Below, in pieces: positions 60,366-64,000 of a DNA stretch of 64,000 bases; the stretch's first letter is position 1, and each line of letters begins with the position of its first letter. The notes beneath the pieces were generated by a model. The model was not told the DNA's origin and did not search any database. It worked only from the letters and a program-made list of their open reading frames with translations. The DNA lies in assembly GCA_003104975.1 (NCBI GenBank), contig PQAM01000001.1:1-64000 (forward strand), given 5' to 3'. Both the position numbers and the translations under genes were made by a program. The DNA is from Candidatus Methylomirabilota bacterium (GTDB lineage: Bacteria > Methylomirabilota > Methylomirabilia > Methylomirabilales > Methylomirabilaceae).

Positions 60366-63023
60366 TCATCCGAGGAACCGTTTGACCAGTTCCGGAACCA
60401 TTTGAAGCGCCCGATTCAGTTCGTCGGGGTTCTTCCCGCCTGCTTCGGCCAGATCGGCCCGGCCGCCGCCGCTTCCACCGGTGATGCCGGCGACCTCTTT
60501 CACCAATTTGCCGGCGTGCAGCCGGTTGGTGAGATCCGGCGTGACCGCCACCACCCATCCCACCCGCCCCTCGACGGACGTCGCCAATACGATCACGCCG
60601 CTATCGATCTTTGTCCGTAGTCGATCCACCAACTCGCGGAGCGCCCGCTGATCATAACGCTCAGCGAGGCCGGCGACCACGGTAATGCCGCAGACCTGGG
60701 TCGCCTTTTCCAGCAACTCCTCAGCGATCTCTGCGCCCAACTTAGCGCGAAGTCGCTGGATCTCCCGCTCAAAGGCCCGGGCCGAATCGACGAGGCGGTC
60801 AACCTTCTCCGGCACCTCAAGCGGCTTACTCTTCAGTCGATCGGCCGATTCCCGCAGGATGTCCCCCTCGCGTCTCAGATACGCAAAGGCGCCGGGCCCG
60901 GTCAAGGCCTCGATGCGCCGGATCCCGGCCGCAACCCCAGTCTCATGCGCAATCTTTAACAGGCCGATCTCTCCTGTTGCCCTGGTGTGGGTGCCCCCGC
61001 ACAGCTCGACGCTGAAGTCGGCCACGCTCACGACCCGCACCTCATCCCCGTACTTGTCGCCGAAGAAGGCCAGGGCGCCTTTCGCCAGCGCCTCATCCAG
61101 CCGCATCTCTTCGACCGTCACCGGCAGGTTGGCCCAAAGCTTCGTGTTGACCATCTCTTCGATCTGCGCGATCTCGGCGGAACTGAGGGGGCCATAATGT
61201 CGAAAGTCAAAACGCAATCGGTCCGGCGCCACCAGCGAACCCTCCTGTCGGACATGATCGCCGAGGATCTGCCGGAGCGCCGCGTGCACGAGGTGTGTCG
61301 CGGTATGATTTTTCACCGTGATCGCACGTCGACCCGCATCGACCGACGCGACGAGCCGCTGGCCGCACGTCATCTCGCCGCGCGTCACCCGAACGCGGTG
61401 AACGATCAAGCCGGGCAGCGGGCGTTTCGTGTCCAGAACCTCCGCCAGGACGGTCTCACCACGAAGGCACCCTGTATCCCCCACCTGTCCGCCGGCCTCC
61501 GCATAGAAGGGGGTCCGATCCAGGACGACCTCCGCCTCCCGCCCCGCGCCGATCCGCTCGATCGGTTTGCCGTCGACGATTACGGCAACGACCGATGCCT
61601 CCAGCTCGAGTCGCTCATATCCCAGAAAGGCCGTTTGCCGCGTCCTGGCAAGGTCGCGGACGGCATCCGCCACCCCCTGGGCCTCTCCAAACGCCTTCAG
61701 GTGCGCCCGCGACGTGTCCCGCTGACGCCTCAACTCGGTCTCGAATCCGTTCCAGTCGCACACCGCCGACTGTTCAGCGGCGATCTCCTCGATCAGGTCG
61801 CGCGGCACGCCGTAGGTATCATAGAGCTCAAACAGCTTCGACCCCGGCAGGACGGCCCGCTCCGCTGTCGGCGCCTTGACGTTCCGGATCAGGTCATGCA
61901 GCCGAGGGAGCGCCTCACGCAGTACGATACCGAACCGATCCTCCTCAATCCAGGCCAGGCGCGCGACATGGGCTCGACTCGCCGGCAGCTCCGGATAGGC
62001 CTCCGTCATCAGGTCGATGACCCTATCGGTGGCAGTGGCCAGGAACGGCTCATTCAGGCCCAGGAGACGACCATGGCGAAGCGCCCGGCGAAGGATCCGA
62101 CGCAGGACGTAACCCCGCCCCTCATTGCTGGGCAGGACACCGTCGGCTAGCGCAAAGGTCACCGCCCTCGCGTGATCGGCGATAACCCGCATGGAGACAT
62201 CGTCCTGCTCGTCCGCGCCGTATCCTTTCTGCGACAGCCCCTCGACCGCGGCGATCAACGGCCGGATCAGGTCGCTCTCAAAATTACTCTTCACCCCCTG
62301 GCAGACCGCAGCCATTCGCTCCAATCCGGCTCCCGTATCGATGCTCGGCCTGGGCAGCGGCGTCAGGGTTCCGGACCCGTCACGGTTGTACTGCATGAAG
62401 ACCAGATTCCACAGCTCCAGGTAGCGATCGCATCCGCACTCGATGCTGCAGGTCGGCCGCCCGCACCCGATCGACGGACCCTGATCGAAGATCAGCTCGG
62501 AGCACGGCCCGCATGGGCCCGTCTCGCCCATAGACCAAAAATTGTCTTTGTCTCCCAGCCGAACGATACGATCGGGCGGCAGATCGGTCAGCCGTCGCCA
62601 CAACTCGCCCGCCGCATCGTCGTCCTTATAAATAGTGACCCAGAGCCGCTCTTCAGGGAGTTTCAACTCGCGCGTCAGAAACGCCCAGCCGTATTCGATG
62701 GCGCCCTCTTTGAAGTAATCACCAAAGGAGAAGTTGCCGAGCATCTCAAAGAACGTATGGTGCCGGGCGGTCCGCCCGACGTTCTCCAGATCGTTATGCT
62801 TGCCGCTCACGCGCAGGCACTTCTGAACAGAGACGGCACGTCGATAGGGGCGCTGATCGGTCCCCAGGAAGACCCCCTTAAACGGCACCATCCCGGCATT
62901 GGTGAACAACAGCGTCGGATCGTCGGCAGGAACCAGCGAGGCGCTCGCCACCACTGCATGGTCGTGTTGTTCAAAAAATCGTAAGAATCGCTCGCGGATC
63001 TCTCCGCCCGTCAGCCCCGTCAT
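60366..63023 (-). CDS. alaS: Alanyl-tRNA synthetase
   Basis: The 885-residue class II synthetase begins MTGLTGGEIRERFLRFFEQHDH and shows LVPADDPTLLFTNAGMVPFKGVFLG, ARHHTFFEMLGNFSFGDYFK (motif 2 region), an editing domain with HTATHLVHAALRQILG and the zinc-binding CGGTHTRATGEIG, and a C-terminal oligomerisation domain with GGSGGGRADLAEAGGKN. The frame extends 303 bases further upstream but that part overlaps recX and matches nothing in the family; the ATG at 63023 fits. Confidence 0.96.
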   Translation of the reverse strand: MTGLTGGEIRERFLRFFEQHDHAVVASASLVPADDPTLLFTNAGMVPFKGVFLGTDQRPYRRAVSVQKCLRVSGKHNDLENVGRTARHHTFFEMLGNFSFGDYFKEGAIEYGWAFLTRELKLPEERLWVTIYKDDDAAGELWRRLTDLPPDRIVRLGDKDNFWSMGETGPCGPCSELIFDQGPSIGCGRPTCSIECGCDRYLELWNLVFMQYNRDGSGTLTPLPRPSIDTGAGLERMAAVCQGVKSNFESDLIRPLIAAVEGLSQKGYGADEQDDVSMRVIADHARAVTFALADGVLPSNEGRGYVLRRILRRALRHGRLLGLNEPFLATATDRVIDLMTEAYPELPASRAHVARLAWIEEDRFGIVLREALPRLHDLIRNVKAPTAERAVLPGSKLFELYDTYGVPRDLIEEIAAEQSAVCDWNGFETELRRQRDTSRAHLKAFGEAQGVADAVRDLARTRQTAFLGYERLELEASVVAVIVDGKPIERIGAGREAEVVLDRTPFYAEAGGQVGDTGCLRGETVLAEVLDTKRPLPGLIVHRVRVTRGEMTCGQRLVASVDAGRRAITVKNHTATHLVHAALRQILGDHVRQEGSLVAPDRLRFDFRHYGPLSSAEIAQIEEMVNTKLWANLPVTVEEMRLDEALAKGALAFFGDKYGDEVRVVSVADFSVELCGGTHTRATGEIGLLKIAHETGVAAGIRRIEALTGPGAFAYLRREGDILRESADRLKSKPLEVPEKVDRLVDSARAFEREIQRLRAKLGAEIAEELLEKATQVCGITVVAGLAERYDQRALRELVDRLRTKIDSGVIVLATSVEGRVGWVVAVTPDLTNRLHAGKLVKEVAGITGGSGGGRADLAEAGGKNPDELNRALQMVPELVKRFLG

Positions 63024-63033
63024 CGGCGTTCCA

Positions 63034-63612
63034 TTAACCTTGCGGCTTCTCGTACAGGAGCCGTCTGATAATGTCAGGTGAAAATCCTCTCCGATACAGA
63101 AATCGTGCGATCTGATCGACTCGGGCTGAAGCCGATCCGCGTCCGAGCGCCGCGCGCTTGCCGGCCATCGCGCGGCGGGCAACCGGCTCTTCGCCCCCCT
63201 CGTAGATCTCCTCCAGCACCTCGCGCATAACCGGCGCCTCAACCCCCTTGGCTTCGAGCTCCTTGCGTAATCGGTGCGGTCCCATCGGTTTGGTCCGAAC
63301 TCGGCCTCTGGCCCAGGCGGTTGCAAATCGTCGATCGTTCAGATAGCCTTCCGCTTTCAGTCGTTCGACCGCCGCCCTGGATTCCGCCTGAGCAAATCCC
63401 TTCATCGTCAGTTGACGGGCCAGTTCGGCGATCGTTCGATCCCGGGCAGCGAGGAGCCGAATGCCTGCCCTGTACGCCGCGCCGGGCGACCTTGGCGCTA
63501 GTGCGGCCTTCGATCCCGCAGGCTCCCCGTTCGCTCCGGGGTCCAGGGCTGATCGACCGCGCTCTCGATCCCTCGTACCTTGAGCGCGAAGTCGTTGGGG
63601 TTGCTGCTCCAC
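63034..63612 (-). CDS. recX: Regulatory protein RecX
   Basis: The frame encodes up to 192 residues and its C-terminal ~145 are RecX: AGIRLLAARDRTIAELARQLTMKGF, LKAEGYLNDRRFATAWARGRV and YRRGFSPDIIRRLL, helical repeats that bind and restrain RecA filaments. The start is unclear because the first ~40 residues overlap the end of pilT in another frame; a later non-ATG start near 63500 is plausible. It lies ten bases before alaS; recX-alaS is a common order behind recA. Confidence 0.85.
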   Translation of the reverse strand: MEQQPQRLRAQGTRDRERGRSALDPGANGEPAGSKAALAPRSPGAAYRAGIRLLAARDRTIAELARQLTMKGFAQAESRAAVERLKAEGYLNDRRFATAWARGRVRTKPMGPHRLRKELEAKGVEAPVMREVLEEIYEGGEEPVARRAMAGKRAALGRGSASARVDQIARFLYRRGFSPDIIRRLLYEKPQG

Positions 63613-64000
63613 TTCAGCGCCTCCTCATAACTTACCAGGCCCCGCTGGTAGAGGCTCATAATCGACTGGTCAAAGGTCTGCATCCCATATTCGGATGTCC
63701 CGGCGGCGATCACCTCCGCGATCTTTCTGGTCTTATCGGAGTCGACGATGTACTCCCGAATGGTGGCCGTTGCGATCATCACCTCGACGGCCGGTACCCG
63801 TCCGCTCCCGTCAGCCCGCGGGATCAACCGCATCGAGACAACCCCCCTCAACACGGACGCAAGCTGTAGTCGGACCTGCTTTTGCTGATAGGGCGGAAAG
63901 ATGGCGATGATGCGGTTGATCGTCTCGGCGGCATCGATGGTGTGCAGGGTACTCAACACCAGGTGGCCGGTCTCGGCGGCCACAATCGCCGTACTGATCG
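63498..64000 (-). CDS. pilT: Twitching motility ATPase PilT, C-terminal part (runs off window)
   Basis: The last ~167 residues of a PilT-type retraction ATPase are present. Visible are the family's AAETGHLVLSTLHTIDAAETINRIIAIFP (His box region), LRGVVSMRLIPRADGSGRVPAVEVM and MQTFDQSIMSLYQRGLVSYEEAL segments. The P-loop and Walker B lie beyond position 64000. It powers pilus retraction, consistent with twitching motility and also with pilus-dependent phage uptake. The frame is open to the window edge. Confidence 0.9.
   Translation of the reverse strand, partial: ISTAIVAAETGHLVLSTLHTIDAAETINRIIAIFPPYQQKQVRLQLASVLRGVVSMRLIPRADGSGRVPAVEVMIATATIREYIVDSDKTRKIAEVIAAGTSEYGMQTFDQSIMSLYQRGLVSYEEALKWSSNPNDFALKVRGIESAVDQPWTPERTGSLRDRRPH

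Noticed and set aside
63024-63326. N-terminal extension of alaS of about 100 residues
   Set aside because: It overlaps recX in another frame and does not resemble alanyl-tRNA synthetases; the ATG at 63023 gives the family's start.

Overview
The window looks like chromosome of a GC-rich Gram-negative-type bacterium: it encodes LPS assembly lipoprotein LptE, lipid II flippase MurJ, a PilT ATPase and an outer-envelope redox set. A class I (proteobacterial-type) phosphoribulokinase indicates Calvin-cycle capacity. Gene content and style would fit the NC10 / Candidatus Methylomirabilis group, but that assignment is a recollection-based inference, not something a marker gene in this window proves.

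Layout. 1-2137 is repeat-rich DNA with one PIN/RHH toxin-antitoxin pair between two copies of a ~250 bp direct repeat. 2138-23838 is almost entirely plus-strand housekeeping: phosphoribulokinase, a branched-chain amino acid type ABC importer (with a fused LivM-LivG protein), TsaC, a Rel/SpoT enzyme, rsmD-coaD, aspartate aminotransferase, MiaB, a phosphoribosyltransferase, a radical SAM protein with a probable CTG start, two large polytopic membrane proteins (one with an N-terminal VKOR domain), IHF-alpha/MerR, SurE, Pcm, Apt, three tRNAs and a TPR protein. The only minus-strand gene in that stretch is rpmB.

24110-30530 is a filamentous phage (inovirus) prophage with Rep, ssDNA-binding protein, major coat protein, a long pIII-like tip protein, a pVI-like protein, a Zot/pI ATPase and several tiny genes. 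It has no integrase and is bounded by two dif-like 28-mers, so it most likely integrated through the host XerC/XerD at the chromosome-dimer resolution site.

30634-64000 is almost entirely minus-strand: BFN protein, HIT protein, the ihfB-sppA-rpsA-plsC-cmk-aroA-miaA cluster, metF, ilvBNC, murJ, holA-lptE-leuS, a patch with decayed toxin-antitoxin genes (51.2-52.4 kb), a SurA-like/DsbA-like protein, a Met-rich multicopper oxidase, truA, asd, leuA, pssA-psd, alaS, recX and the end of pilT. rpsT is the only plus-strand gene there. Gene orientation therefore flips exactly at the dif/prophage locus, which means the window spans the replication terminus.

Functional themes are branched-chain amino acid supply (liv importer, ilvBNC, leuA), tRNA modification and charging (tsaC, miaA, miaB, truA, leuS, alaS), nucleotide salvage (hpt, apt, surE), membrane lipid synthesis (plsC, pssA, psd) and extracytoplasmic redox or copper chemistry (VKOR fusion, DsbA-like, multicopper oxidase). 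Dispersed palindromic repeats of two families sit in intergenic gaps on both sides of the terminus.
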